Shown: positions 35,794-46,766 of the stretch, in pieces
How the letters are laid out: every line of letters starts with the position of its first letter
Position numbering within the stretch: the first letter of the stretch is position 1
NCBI RefSeq assembly: GCF_019112545.1
Contig: NW_025064884.1
Span: forward strand, 1,352,141 to 1,416,140
DNA: 64,000 nt
DNA from: Guyanagaster necrorhizus
Lineage: Eukaryota > Basidiomycota > Agaricomycetes > Agaricales > Physalacriaceae
Direction of reading: 5' to 3'
Program-made: the position numbers and the translations under genes
Notes under the pieces: generated by a model
What the model saw: the letters and a program-made list of their open reading frames with translations, nothing else
Told to the model about the DNA's origin: nothing
Database searches by the model: none

Positions 35794-37067
35794 ATGATGG
35801 CGTACTCGATAATTCTGGGCATGATTGGCTGGTCTGTCCTGCCCGACTTTGCTACCACACACGCGCTCCGTTTCATTCATGGACAAATGAAGAATCCACC
35901 GGCGCCACGTACTCCGCTGTACGTCCAGCACTATCGTTACACCTTCGCGTTCGTCGTGCTGGCGTATCTTCTGTACAACCTTATCCAAGGTTCCAGCTCG
36001 GTACCTCCCAACTTTTACCAGATTCTGGGGGTCCCGCATGACGTTGACGACAATGGACTGAAGCTTGCTTTTCGTCAGTTCGCGAAGCGGTACCACCCGG
36101 ATAAGCCTGGCATTGGCCCTGAGGGCGCCGAGATGTTCATGAGGGTTCGTGATGCGTTTGAGGCTTTGAAGAATCCAGTCGTCCGGTTCGCGTACGATAG
36201 GTATGATGTGCCTCACATTGCTTCTAGGTGGTACTGAAATATCCTAGGTTCGGACCTGATGTCCTGCTTTGGCAGCAGCTTTCGACGCCAAAGGAGTACC
36301 TGAGGCAAGGCCTCATGCAGTCTTCGGGTTTTCACATCGTCAGCGGTCTTGTCTTGGTCTTCTACTCTTCTATCGGTCGGGAGAGCCCGGTCAAATTTGT
36401 AGGTTTGCATGTTACCATGGGAGGATGCTATCTAACTTCAGACTAGTGGCGTTATATTCTTTATGCCGTTTTCCTCTTCTCTGAGATCGCATTATTGGTA
36501 TCACCATCACCTTCCACCCTCCTGTCGAACCCGACCATCCTCCATTCATTCTTTCCCCAACGTGTCACGTTTCAACATGTTCTCTTTTTGCACCAACTCT
36601 TCTTCTCTTTGAGCGTTGCTGTTAGTCGTGTCGCGCCTAGGCTTTTCCCCGAGCCTCCTGATCAAACTGTCGTTGAACTTGAGAAACTCCACACCCTTGC
36701 CGGCATGGCGGATCGCGAGGCTTCTCTGCTTTTGCATACGGAGCTTCATTCCGTGCATCCCGCTGCCAGCTTCTCGGAACGGATCCCGCTATCTCGTATG
36801 AGACCGCTTCTTGAGCCGTCGTCCGACGTGATGGACGAGCTCTCGAAGGAGATGGAGAATATGATTATAGAAACAAATGTCAAGAAGGACGCTGGGCCAC
36901 TGAAGAGTATGTGGGAGGCTGCGGTGCAGAAGGGACACAATTCTGCCCCTGACATCGTAGAGCCAAAGTGGGAGGACTTTAGCAAAAATTTACCGTCACC
37001 TAGGCCATCGCCACCTCCTCGAATTCCCTGTAACAATTATACCAGGGCCAGAAGTGTCAGTTACTAG
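35794..37067 (+). CDS. Membrane-associated J-domain (DnaJ) protein
   Basis: Exons 35794-36200, 36248-36398 and 36447-37067 encode 392 residues. An N-terminal hydrophobic segment (ILGMIGWSVLP) and a second helix (YTFAFVVLAYLLYNLIQ) precede a J domain with NFYQILGVPHDV, LAFRQFAKRYHPDKPG (the HPD motif that stimulates Hsp70 ATPase) and FMRVRDAFEALKNPV. Further hydrophobic segments (SGFHIVSGLVLVFYSSIG, YILYAVFLFSEIALLVS, FLHQLFFSLSVAVSRVA) and a hydrophilic C-terminus follow. The topology fits an ER- or organelle-membrane cochaperone, and the compartment is inferred. The second intron ends at TAG just before TGG CGT, using the only acceptor that avoids a stop. ATG 35794 was preferred because it starts the first helix, although the frame is open further upstream. 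Confidence 0.85.
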
Positions 37068-37381
37068 CCGTCTTGCTCTCATTGTATTATCATTTCTAGA
37101 TGCAAAATAACTTGCCAATCTCTTATATCAGAACGAAGATGTTATCATGCGCTGATAACAGCGAAGAATCTCGACGTCACGGACCAGTGGCATGTCTTCT
37201 GAAGCCTTATCGACCAGGGTCCCTAAACAAACATGTCGTAGCTTGAAAGGCTGTAGCTCCAAGCATTACAGAAAAAGAAAAGGGCCAGCCACTTTGCCTG
37301 GTGGCCTCAAAGAGCCTTTTGTCGGCCTCCGTCGTTGTGCCGATACCACAATCGCCTTTGTTCCAGCCGGATTTCATATAA

Positions 37382-37846
37382 ATGGTCGTCTTCAAAGTGA
37401 AGCGCGGCCAGCAAATAACCATGAGCTATTCATACCCAACTCTCCTCCTCACAGATGTCGCTACCGCTGAGGCCGTTTCCTCCGGCGCATACCCATTAAT
37501 GATCTCCGACCTCTTTCCCTCTGCCATCCTTTTGGATAGCGCGTTGCCGTCTTCATCCAGGGTTGAAGACAAGAAAGCTACGAGTGGCAGCTGCGTCGAA
37601 AAAGAGACTAAGCAGAAATGCGCGCCTGATAGAGGCTTCTTTCAGCGATTCATGCTCTGGTGGAAGGGAAAAGATGATGGGGACGGCGACAACCGGGGAA
37701 ATAGCGTTATGCATACTTTCTTGGATGGAACTATTGCATCACCATCGGCACTCTTCTTGGCTTCAACGCGCTCGTTAGATGCGTACGAATGGGCGTTAGA
37801 TGTTAGTGGACGGAGGGGCAGTTTCCAGTTGTATCTGTCTACTTGA
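37382..37846 (+). CDS. Hypothetical ORF, 154 codons
   Basis: An uninterrupted frame starting MVVFKVKRGQQITM, with a protein-like composition (GFFQRFMLWWKGKDD, FLDGTIASPSALFLAS). No domain, signal peptide or membrane helix is recognised. It follows the J-protein gene in the same direction by about 300 nt. It may be real, a 3' relic or chance. Nothing beyond openness and composition supports it. Confidence 0.3.
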   Translation: MVVFKVKRGQQITMSYSYPTLLLTDVATAEAVSSGAYPLMISDLFPSAILLDSALPSSSRVEDKKATSGSCVEKETKQKCAPDRGFFQRFMLWWKGKDDGDGDNRGNSVMHTFLDGTIASPSALFLASTRSLDAYEWALDVSGRRGSFQLYLST

Positions 37847-38226
37847 TTGGAAGGTCCTTGACAGACACCGTCATTAATGATACATCGCTCATTCAGGAGC
37901 GCAACTCAGAATTGTATTAGTTGCAGGCACGAACGCCTACCTTACGACATACGCATCCTAACCACTCCTCTTCTGCACAAAGGTTGTCTCATCGGTACCA
38001 CAATCAAAGAAGGGCCAAAGATATCCAGATACCTAGGCTGTGATTAGCTTATTTCACGCTATACGGCCGATGTCCACAATGGATAATTAAAGTGGAACAG
38101 GCTCTTCTACATCTTGTCTACATCTGCCAAGCGTTGCCAAGAGATAAAGCCAAGAATAAGTGGATCAGGTTGCGATCTTATTGGACTAACATCAAGTCGC
38201 CAAGCCTTCTTGACTGATAGCGCTCA

Positions 38227-38235
38227 ATCTGATAA
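38227..38235 (+). promoter_or_regulatory. SreA/Urbs1-type GATA site upstream of siderophore transporter
   Basis: The sequence ATCTGATAA matches the ATCWGATAA site bound by the fungal iron-responsive GATA repressors (SreA, Urbs1, SRE). A near match ATCTGATTA lies at 38252-38260, and GCAGATAA at 38301-38308 is a further core. The group sits 400-480 nt upstream of the transporter start, as expected for iron-repressed siderophore genes. Binding and function are inferred from the motif only. Confidence 0.55.
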
Positions 38236-38705
38236 GATTCTGGAAGAATTAATCTGATTAGATTCCGTCATTTTCGCGTTATCGGAGGACTGTCGGCCTA
38301 GCAGATAACTGTCTGGGCTTAAGGAACCTCTCATGGATTGTCCGCTTCGAAAGGCATTATTCTAGGGGGCTGCTCCAAATCTGTGGGAATACTTAGGGAA
38401 TACTAATGTCTTTACTTGTTATTCAAGCCTTCTTTTACATTCTGACCTCCATTTCTTTCAGGCGCAACTAAGGGAACAAGTGCTACCGAGACGCGTACAC
38501 TCCACCCTTGCTTCACCCAACCTGCAGGTCCCGTTCCTTGAGATTCGGAATTCGGCGCAGGTTCAGCCTAACGTCAAACACGCATGGGGATGATCAACGG
38601 AGATGGACTGAAGCTCTTGCATTATATAAAGTACAGCAATTTCAGTGGACCACCAGGAAGATCACAGTTGATTGTCCCCCTTCGATTCTTGACTTCGAAG
38701 CCTCC

Positions 38706-41134
38706 ATGGCCGCCGTCGAGGAAATCAAGTCCCAAACCGGATCCGAAAGCTCCATCGAGCAGAAAGCCGACACCATTCAGGCTCCCAAGTCCAAGTCAAA
38801 GCCTGAGGTCGCAGGTGTCGCCCGTATCGAAGCTCTGTACAAGGTCTTTGGCGGTAAAAATGGCGCACCGCTGTGGATTCTTTACCTCAGCATCGCGCTC
38901 ATTGCGTATGTCTACTCCCTCGATTCCAACACTACGAGCAGCTTTTTACCTTTCGCTACATCTGCCTTCGAGTCGCATGCGTCAATTGGAACTATATCAG
39001 TTGCTGCTGATATTATAGGCGCCGTAGGGAAGCCTTTTATTGCCAAAATTGCGGATATCACGTCGAGACCGAGAGCTTACGTTTTCTCTCTTTGTTTTGT
39101 TGGTGATTTTCTATTGTGTTCCTGGCAAGTATATTGACACTGTAGCACAGTACATTCTCGGATATATCGTGATCGCTTCCTCATCCACAGTAGGTGCAGT
39201 CTGTGCTGGAGAGGTGTTGTACACGATTGGGAGGACCGGTTTAGATTTGGTATGTCTAACACTTTGCAAAGGTCTTGTCCTGTGGACTGACAGACCTGTC
39301 CCAGGTGACGGACATCATTGTCGCTGATTTGTCTCCATTAAAATGGAGAGGCTTCGCAACAGCTCTCCCCTCTTCTCCATACATCATCAACGCTTTTGTC
39401 GCCGCCGAAATCACCAATGGCTTTATTCCTGGAAAATGGCGGTGGGGTTATGGAATCTTTATCGTGAGCTTCGTTATTTCCATCCCTTTCATCCATTTCT
39501 CATCGAAGGTTTTCATAGATCATGCTTCCGGTTGTAATGGCGCCTGCTCTTACTGTATTATTCTGGGCAGAATACAAGGCCAAACGCGACGGCACGGTGT
39601 CCATCGCGTCCAGTGCTTGGGAACGGCGTCACGAAGGCTCTGACGAGAAAGTTACCTGGTACACCATTGCCCGGGATTTCGGCGACCATGTCGATATCAT
39701 CGGTCTCATCATATTGGGTACTGCCTGGGCGTTGCTTTTCCTTCCATTCACTCTCTACTCCGATGCAAAGGACGGATGGAAAAATCGTACGTATTATGAT
39801 ATTTTTAAAGAAGCCTGTTTTGACGATCTCGAGCAGCCAGCATGATTGCCATGATCGTTGTAGGAGGTGTTTTACTATTCGTGTTTGCGGCGTATGAGAA
39901 ATGGTTTGCTCGTTTCCCGCTTATGCCGACCCGTGTCCTTAATAGGACTTTCCTTGGTGCGGTAACGGTCGATGTTCTCTACATGCTCTCTGGAAATATG
40001 AGATCTTTGTATTATTCGAGTTGGACGTGGGTTGTTAAGGACTGGTACGTCTCTTCCTACCCGTCCACGCACGTTATATTTGCGGCACTGAGCTAAAGCA
40101 ATCATTTGCAGGACAACTCGGGAGTGGACATATTTCAATAAGACGTTGACCGTCGGCCTTTGTGTTTTCGGTATCGTTGGAGGTCTGATTCAGCGTTACA
40201 CTCATCGGTACAAGGTACGTGTGTCCCGCTGATCCCCTTCAGTTATCACCGACATTGATATTCTAGGTGCTGCAATTCGCCGGTCTTTGCATTCGGATAA
40301 TGTAACGTGGTTTTCAACCCAGAAAGCACTCAGTACTAAGTATCCTACACAGCGGTATGGGCTTAACCTTCTACGCCAGAGGCGATAACGCAACGTAAAT
40401 ACCTTTTGCATCATATACATTCTCAATCTTAATCAATGCACTAGGGATGTCGCCCTTGTTTGGACCCAGCTCCTCATTGCCATTGGTGGAGCATTCAGTG
40501 TCGTAGGCTCGCGCGTTGCCTCCCAGGCATCTGTACCACATGCCGATCTCGCACAGGTGATTTCCCTGATATCTCTCTGGACTTCCCTTGGTGGTAGTGT
40601 TGGGTATGCCATTGCTGCTGCTGTCTGGACGTAAGTAATTTGTCTGTGAAGATGCTGTGCAATTGCTAAATACTTGGCCGTTTGCTGCTGGTAGAGGCAA
40701 AATGCCCGGATACCTCCACAAGCACCTTCCATACAAGACGGACGCCCAGATTGCTAAGATATTTGGGTCCATCAAGAGCGCTAGGAACCTCGAAGCGACG
40801 GACAGGACCAATGTCATTTACGGTGTGCATCAAGTAGTGCTCTGTACCCGACTATTTCTTATTCACGGCAATTCGCATAGCATACAACGACACCGTATAT
40901 CTCCTCTATCTTCCCGCTCTCATTCTCTGTTAGTCCTATACTGTTCTTCCACCGGACGGCTGATGACATCTTTCAGCTTTCCTCCCTCTTATAGTTTTGG
41001 TGTTCATGCGAAACTTCTACCTCGGCGATAACCAGAATGCTGTCCAGAACATTGGTATCGATGGCCGCGCTTTGGAGAATAATGAGGTTGACGAGAGGAA
41101 GGAAGAAGACGCCGAAAAGGGGTCAGCAAAGTAA
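38706..41134 (+). CDS. MFS siderophore-iron transporter (MirB/ARN family)
   Basis: Twelve exons encode a 14-helix-type MFS permease that imports ferric siderophores at the plasma membrane. It starts MAAVEEIKSQTG, then LYKVFGGKNGAPLWIL, YVYSLDSNTTSSFLPFATSA, FIAKIADITSRP, GEVLYTIGRTGLDLV, DLSPLKWRGFATALPSSPYI, GKWRWGYGIFI, SVVGSRVASQASVPHADLAQ, SLWTSLGGSVGYAIAAAVW and GKMPGYLHKHLP, and ends with a charged tail (EEDAEKGSAK). These blocks are diagnostic of the siderophore transporter branch. All eleven introns are GT-AG, join in phase and leave no stop. GATA sites upstream point to iron repression. The 3' end converges with the CoA-transferase gene 165 nt away. Which siderophore it carries cannot be read from sequence. 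Confidence 0.92.
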
Positions 41135-41299
41135 TCTTGCTTTTTCCTCTTATGATATTCAGTTTACGCATCAAGTTATTATGCATTTTTATTCATGTCT
41201 GTGCTAATGAAAATAATCGTCCGATCCTAGGCCTCTTTTGGACTTATGACGAGGTGAGGTATAAAGAAAAACTGAGACTCTTGCGGAAGTCGCGGTCAT

Positions 41300-42906
41300 T
41301 CAACCTATTATACCATCTCCGCGTAATTTCTCCACCTCCTCCTTCCTCAAACCTAGCAATTCCTCCAATACAACGTCCGTGTGTTCGCCCAAATCGGGAC
41401 CAGCCCAACGCGGGGTGAGATCAAAACCTTCGATCCGAGGGAAAGTTCCCAGCATCTTCACATTCCATCCCTCGCCGTCCCTACCATCCACCCAGACATT
41501 CTCGATAGCGCCTCGCGCCTGATTATGCTCGCTCTCTACAATATCCTTCACATTGACGACTCGCCCGACAGGGACGCCAGCTGCATTCATGACATCTATA
41601 ATCTCCTCAGTCGTCTTCTCGCTCGTCCAGTCCGAGATCGCTTTCTCGATTTCGGCTTGTCGTTGCACACGGTGTTGGTTCTGCGCGTAGTCAGGACCAG
41701 TCAGTTCGGTATGTCCGATCGCTGCCATGAGTCGATTGTACATGTTATCCGCATTCGCTCCGATAACGATGAACGTCGATGTGGACGATCCTGGCTCAGG
41801 AAGACAAGGATAGGCATTTGTCGGTACGATTCCCGTGACGGAAGAGCCTGATGGCCCGCGAATCTTGACAATTATTCAATAATACATTCTGTTATGCCGT
41901 GGTATTACTTACCTTTCCTTTCCGATCATATTCTGGTATTACTCCCTCCATAAGGTTTAACATACTACAATATAAATCAGTATGTACCCGGAACGGCCAT
42001 CACAAGTTGTACCTTTCTAGAATACTAACGTCGACGGTTGTACCACCCTTCTCGCCGCGTTCGATTTTGGATTGCCTCGACAGCAAAGCCAGCACCTAAC
42101 TTGAGTGGTTAGTATGCTTTCGAATAAGAGACGGGTCACCTTACAGTTCCAAATGCAGCATGGAGACCTGCAACTGAGTCACCTAAGCTGATGTTTGGCC
42201 GCACCGGTGGGCCGGTAAGGCCTCCAGTCTTAGGGTCGGGGAATCCATTTATATAACGAAACCCGGATTCGGCTTCACAGACAGAAGCATAGCCGGGACG
42301 CGGTGACCACGGTCCCGTCTGACCATAACCACTCACTCGGGTAAAGATCAAAGAAGGATTGTGTGGGTGCAGAGCCTCGGGACTCAGACCCCACTTTTCT
42401 AGGGCTACATGCCAATCAGTGTCAGAACACACAATTATTGACCACGAAGAATAAGTACATACTTCCAGGCTTAAAATTCTCCAAAAGCACGTCGCTCTTA
42501 ATGGCTAGTTGTTTGACCAATCTGGATGAATACGTTAGCATCGGATGATGCGCGACGTTAGAGAAATCACTCGCTCTCTGCCTTCGGCTTTTCGTAGGTC
42601 GATGGCAATACTCTTCTTGTTTCGGCCAATACTCCGAAACCAGGGGCTCGTACCGTCTGTATCCAACTCGCGCCAGACACGAAGAGGATCGCCGAGACGA
42701 GGAGGTTCTACTTTGATGACTTCGGCGCCAAATTGTCTAAGCTGCGCGTGAGTCGTATACAGCGTAAGTACAGGCTAATGCATGAAATACCCGAGCAGTT
42801 GCCCGGCAAATGGCCCAGCGATCACCTGTCCCATTTCCAAAACGCGGATTCCTGAAAGAGGAAGATGCTGCGAGGATGTGGTTCCGTAGCGTCTAGCAGA
42901 AGACAT
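41300..42906 (-). CDS. CaiB/BaiF-family (class III) CoA-transferase
   Basis: A multi-exon gene starting MSSARRYGTTSSQHLPL, then GIRVLEMGQVIAGPFAGQLL, QFGAEVIKVEPPRLGDPLRV, WFRSIGRNKKSIAIDLR, SDVLLENFKPGTLEKWGL, SLIFTRVSGYGQTGPWSPRP, GFPDPKTGGLTGPPVRPNIS, LGDSVAGLHAAFGTVLALL, SIMLNLMEGVIPEY-type blocks and the C-terminal AGVPVGRVVNVKDIVESEH. This is the order of formyl-CoA and succinate-hydroxymethylglutarate CoA-transferases (SUGCT-like), which move CoA between acyl acids, probably in mitochondria or peroxisomes. The catalytic Asp region (GLHAAF with an upstream Asp) is present. One donor near 42575 is unclear: GTCGCG keeps the frame but adds residues. Otherwise introns are in phase with no stop. 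Confidence 0.87.
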
Positions 42907-43076
42907 TTTGTAAGAGAAGGTGATGAGAATATAAGATTCTCACCTAAGAGTATTCCATCGCAGTGCGGTCATAATGGACACTACTGTATATCAAGAAGCT
43001 ATCTTGAGTTGATATACCCACGGAAACTGCTCTTCGGCCGAAACCTCGCACCTACTATAGATCAGGTGGTCCGTCT

Positions 43077-44512
43077 ATGAACTTGTATTTAAAATTATTC
43101 GAAAGGCTTGCAACTGTATGTCTTTCTCGCGTGAACGTACAACTTCGTTTTCAGGATCTCGCTGCTAATGGAGCATTTGAGGGAATGATGGTGCTGGTCT
43201 CGCAAGCTAGCAAAAATCGAAGGGTCCATCGAGCTTTCTTTCCTGTCATGGAAGAGAACCTCAACTTCAACACAGCCTCTATCCAGGCAATGAAGTGAGG
43301 GAGGCTTCCTCTGGTGCCTTCGCTCGATCCCAAAGACGTTCTAAATCTCAGCTGTACTTCGATGCTCGCATTCGCTACAGGAATCCACAAGCGACACCTC
43401 ATCCAGCCCGTGTGCTTGGCAGACACCACTTCCTCCATGCTCGTCCCTATTCCCCGTCATATCATTCTGGCTATGCCTCTTCTGCGAGCACATCATCTTA
43501 CCGTCTCGGGCTTCTGAATTCAAATTCATTGATTTCCACCACACCGTGGTCTTCGTTCTAGCCCGGGTCACAAATTACAACCAATCCATTGAAAAGTTTA
43601 GGACGGAACCAAGATTTTTCACAGACTACTTTCCATTTATTTGATTTCACCCTCCATCTGGCGGTACGAAATACAATATCGACTCTGCCCGGTCTGTATT
43701 CACTGCATACCATGCAGTTCTCTCTACATCACCGCCTTTGAGAGACATTCTCATTCACCGACTGGAGGAAAACAGGGCACTCACCGCTAATCTCATCCTT
43801 CAATGTATTCTGGACAAGTTCGCCCATATTCCGGAGGAGTCTGACACGATACTTCTCCATCGATCTCTTTTCACTATCGTATCCTCTACTGTCCAGCTCT
43901 CCGTCCAATCTGTACCCATCGACATCGCTTTACTGAAAAACAAAAGTATCCAATGGATATCTCTTGTTTTGCGATTTGTCACCCGGCGCGCACAATTCAC
44001 TCTAATTCATTTTAACTTCCGCTGTAGTGCCTTGGAATATCAGCCGGAATGTTCATGACTTGTTCAGGGTGCAGGTTCACGCTGTATTGCTCGCGGACAT
44101 GCCAAAAGAATGACTGGTCATCTGGTAATCACCGTCCCCTTTGCGCCAAGATCAGGCAACTCAGAAATGGTTCGTCAGATCACCTTAGTACTATGCGCCT
44201 CGTTTTCCCACTGGTCTCCTAGATACTCGCCTTCTGCCGACGTCTTTGAGCGATCGGAGGGCCATTGAGAACCTCAATAGCCAATATCTGGAGTATCATA
44301 AACAGAAGCCTTCGGAATGGGATGATCTGTTGGACGAGTATATTGCAGAGAATGGAGAGCCTTTTTGGCCCTTGGTCTTGGTCTTGGATTATCGTGCTCT
44401 CAATGTTGAGCCTGACATTCAGATCGAGTCTTCGCAGTCCGAGAGGGAACGGGGAAAATTAGAGACGGGAGGGAGAGAGGCTATGCATGTCAGGATAAGA
44501 TATTTCACTTAG
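43077..44512 (+). other. Accessory stretch with unknown ORFs
   Basis: Three protein-like frames on the plus strand may be exons or relics: MNLYLKLFERLATVCL (43077-43298), an open frame entering at about 43650 and reading HRLEENRALTANLILQCILD up to 44058, and MSDRRAIENLNSQYLEYHKQ (44246-44512). Composition suggests coding origin, notably the helical middle one, but I could not join them with convincing splices and do not recognise a family. The area starts just upstream of the CoA-transferase. I treat it as a possible degraded gene. Confidence 0.3.
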
Positions 44513-44657
44513 GCCAAGGGCATCGAGGAAAATGAACTGTCAAATGGAGCTGCTTTTTTCTTGCTGCGTCTTAGACCGACGTTCCTGCCTGCACCATATT
44601 TGTACCTTGACTCTGACTCTCCCGTCACGGCAAGTTCCGCTATGTTTGACAGTTTCA

Positions 44658-44829
44658 GGTTATGTGGAGTCGGTTATCAGCACTCCAAGGTAACATATTA
44701 CAGACTATTAAAAAGCGATTGACCTATTCTCTGCATCCGATTCATACCCCGGGAAGGGTCCGCAGGGGAAGCACTTGTCCCAGTCTTCATTCATCCTGTT
44801 TTCACTCTATCAAGTACAACTCTTGCTCA
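44658..44829 (+). repeat. Left arm of a large inverted repeat
   Basis: This stretch is repeated in inverse orientation at 46767-46970 with high similarity. Shared pieces include GGTTATGTGGAG, TATCAGCACTCCAAGG, AGACTATTAAAAAGCGATTG, CATTCATCCTGTTTTCACTC and TATCAAGTAC. The right arm carries an extra segment of about 30 nt. The arms point toward each other and enclose about 1.94 kb. No obvious target-site duplication is seen at the outer ends. Confidence 0.8.
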
Positions 44830-44937
44830 TATTTGTTTGTCACCGAGGGTCTTGAAGGTCTTGGTACACCTTGTGCTCGGCACTGTTTCACTAGTAGTAC
44901 AGGACAGATAACTACCTAAGATTGGAAGTGATATAAA

Positions 44938-45240
44938 ATGGCTATGAAATTGCCAATACTCTTCATGTCTGCCTACTTGCTTATCAACATGATGGGTCTC
45001 TCAGTCACCACACACTCTCCTCTCGCAGCTGCCATGGACTCCATCCTTTCTGGTCCTATTAAAGATGGGGACAAGTCCTACGATGTAGACCACAAGGGCA
45101 AAGGTTGCGAAGATGATGGCAGGAAGTACTGCAGCTACTGTAGCCAGAACAGCAAGGACAAGGATGATGATGACCACAAGGATGATAAGGATGACAAGAA
45201 GGATGATAAGAATGGCATACTACGACCGTGGCAGCATTAG
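44938..45240 (+). CDS. Small hydrophobic-leader ORF with Asp/Lys-rich tail
   Basis: A 100-codon frame inside the inverted repeat begins MAMKLPILFMSAYLLINMMG, which would serve as a signal peptide or anchor, followed by a short region with four Cys (GCEDDGRKYCSYC) and a repetitive tail of Asp and Lys (KDDKDDKKDD). Size, leader and Cys resemble fungal small secreted proteins, but the tail is low complexity and no homolog is recognised. It may be a gene carried by the repeat-bounded segment or chance. Confidence 0.35.
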   Translation: MAMKLPILFMSAYLLINMMGLSVTTHSPLAAAMDSILSGPIKDGDKSYDVDHKGKGCEDDGRKYCSYCSQNSKDKDDDDHKDDKDDKKDDKNGILRPWQH

Positions 45241-45288
45241 CTGGAACATCCGCTATGACTACTAAGCCAATGATGGCTCGTTTATATC

Positions 45289-45401
45289 ATGGTTATATGG
45301 ACGGACTCATAGGACTTTGGATGGATAGTTTTATATGGTGGCTGTAGGTTATACAGATGGACTCATGGGACTTTGGATGGACACTGTTATATGTTGAATA
45401 T
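45289..45401. repeat. Two-copy tandem repeat, about 57-bp unit
   Basis: GGTTATATGGACGGACTCAT and AGGACTTTGGATGGATAG in the first copy recur as GGTTATACAGATGGACTCAT and GGGACTTTGGATGGACAC about 57 bp later, each followed by a GTTATATG- or TTTATATG-like end. It lies within the inverted repeat-bounded segment. Confidence 0.7.
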
Positions 45402-45565
45402 GCAATACATCTTTTGTTCTTTTGAAGTGTACTTGTGATTTGTTGTTTGAAGCATGCCTCTGGGGTTAGCACATTCATCGGTGAAGTCTCCGACTCCCTG
45501 ACTCTGATATTCTACGATAGGACGCTGTTGTTTGCTCAGGGTTAGCACGCGTTAATGCTCACATC

Positions 45566-45829
45566 CAACCAACACAGAGTAGCGGCACGGGCCCTCGTAA
45601 TTTAATAAAGAATTCAGTATTTTGAGTTGCCTGCATGATTTTTTAGACTGATATGAAATGGCGGCCGATTCTGTAAGGCATGAAGAGACGTGAAGGAAGA
45701 GCCGTGCCTTGTAATGAAGAAGATATGTTCCCATAGTTCCGATGTTCATACTATTGCCCTAAAAAATGTTCCTATGTATGACAGTGATCATGCGAGGAGT
45801 TGAACCAACGCAGAGTAGCAGTATGGGCC
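45566..45829. repeat. Pair of diverged 29-bp direct repeats
   Basis: CCAACCAACACAGAGTAGCG at 45566 and GAACCAACGCAGAGTAGCAG at 45802 share CCAAC-CAGAGTAGC-GGGCC spacing, each followed by a GGGCC. They are about 235 bp apart within the same repeat-bounded segment. Origin unknown. Confidence 0.5.
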
Positions 45830-45891
45830 GTTGCACCGTATCTGAATCCTCTAACAATACAGATTATGTCTACGAATACAATGTCTACTAT

Positions 45892-46527
45892 CTACTCCTG
45901 CTGTCCTATTACCCACTCCAACCCTTCGCGACTCAACAAGCCCCTCCAAGAATCATCTAATCCGCCCGTATCATGCAGCTCCATGTACGTCTTTATAACA
46001 TCCCTGCGACTCCTCCGGCAGAGTATTCCCAGCGCCACAGCAAACGCGTTCACTCTCCCTACGACCAGGACCTTTCCCGACACCGTCACGAAGAAAGTCG
46101 AGCGGGACAGAGTTGGTACGCCTCGGTCGTTCTGCCCCTCGTCCTCGACACGAATTACAACTCCGTCCCAATCCTCAATGTCCCCCAAGGCGACATACAC
46201 GTCCGTTCCCTCTCCCAACGCTTGTATGCAAGCAGACGGACGTTGATGTTCTCCCCCAGGTCTGGGGGAGCATGCTGGGTGTGTTTTTGCGCTCCCGTCG
46301 TTGCTGCTCTCGCTCTCATCAACGACGGCCCTCCTTTTTGCTACCCTTCGCCGCGGTAGGTTGCTCACATGCGGTTCGAGATGGCCCTTGGGCTCGATGG
46401 CGACACTGAAGTCCAGCTTTTTGTAATGGCACGGCTCGGGGTTGATGAGCGTGGCTGAAGATGTGGGGGAGGGGATCATCGTGGTGACAATTCGTCCGGT
46501 TGAACGGGGGGCCAGCGAGTTCGTCAA
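45892..46527 (-). CDS. Hypothetical ORF, 211 codons, in repeat-bounded segment
   Basis: An intronless frame starting MTNSLAPRSTGRIVTTMIPS. The second half reads as folded protein (GTDVYVALGDIEDWDGVVI, STFFVTVSGKVLVVGRVNAF). Local GC is clearly higher than in flanking DNA, which also keeps other frames open and lowers the value of openness as evidence. No domain is recognised. It is enclosed by the inverted repeat and could be its passenger gene. Confidence 0.4.
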   Translation of the reverse strand: MTNSLAPRSTGRIVTTMIPSPTSSATLINPEPCHYKKLDFSVAIEPKGHLEPHVSNLPRRRVAKRRAVVDESESSNDGSAKTHPACSPRPGGEHQRPSACIQALGEGTDVYVALGDIEDWDGVVIRVEDEGQNDRGVPTLSRSTFFVTVSGKVLVVGRVNAFAVALGILCRRSRRDVIKTYMELHDTGGLDDSWRGLLSREGLEWVIGQQE

Positions 46528-46766
46528 TCTTCTATTGAAGAGACATCGATAGCCCTTCGTTAATGGTACCAGGGAATGCCTTGTCTCTTAATTAACCATT
46601 GCAAGAGTGCGAATACGACGGACAAGACACACGGTAAACAAATTCCTCCTTCAGCGCCGCTAACGTTATGTGCAGGCTGTTCAGTGTCAACGCCAAATCC
46701 TCGTGTCCAAGTATCGTATTTTCGTTGAGTTTTTGACGCCGGAGATCTGGGAGCCAAATTCGGGGG

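Noticed and set aside
38508..38705. In-frame upstream ATG extending the siderophore transporter by 66 codons
   Set aside because: The extension has no family similarity; ATG 38706 lies at the usual start of the family and suits the promoter motifs.
45973..46409. Overlapping plus-strand open frames in the GC-rich part of the repeat-bounded segment
   Set aside because: Several frames are open there because of base composition; the minus-strand frame has the more protein-like sequence.
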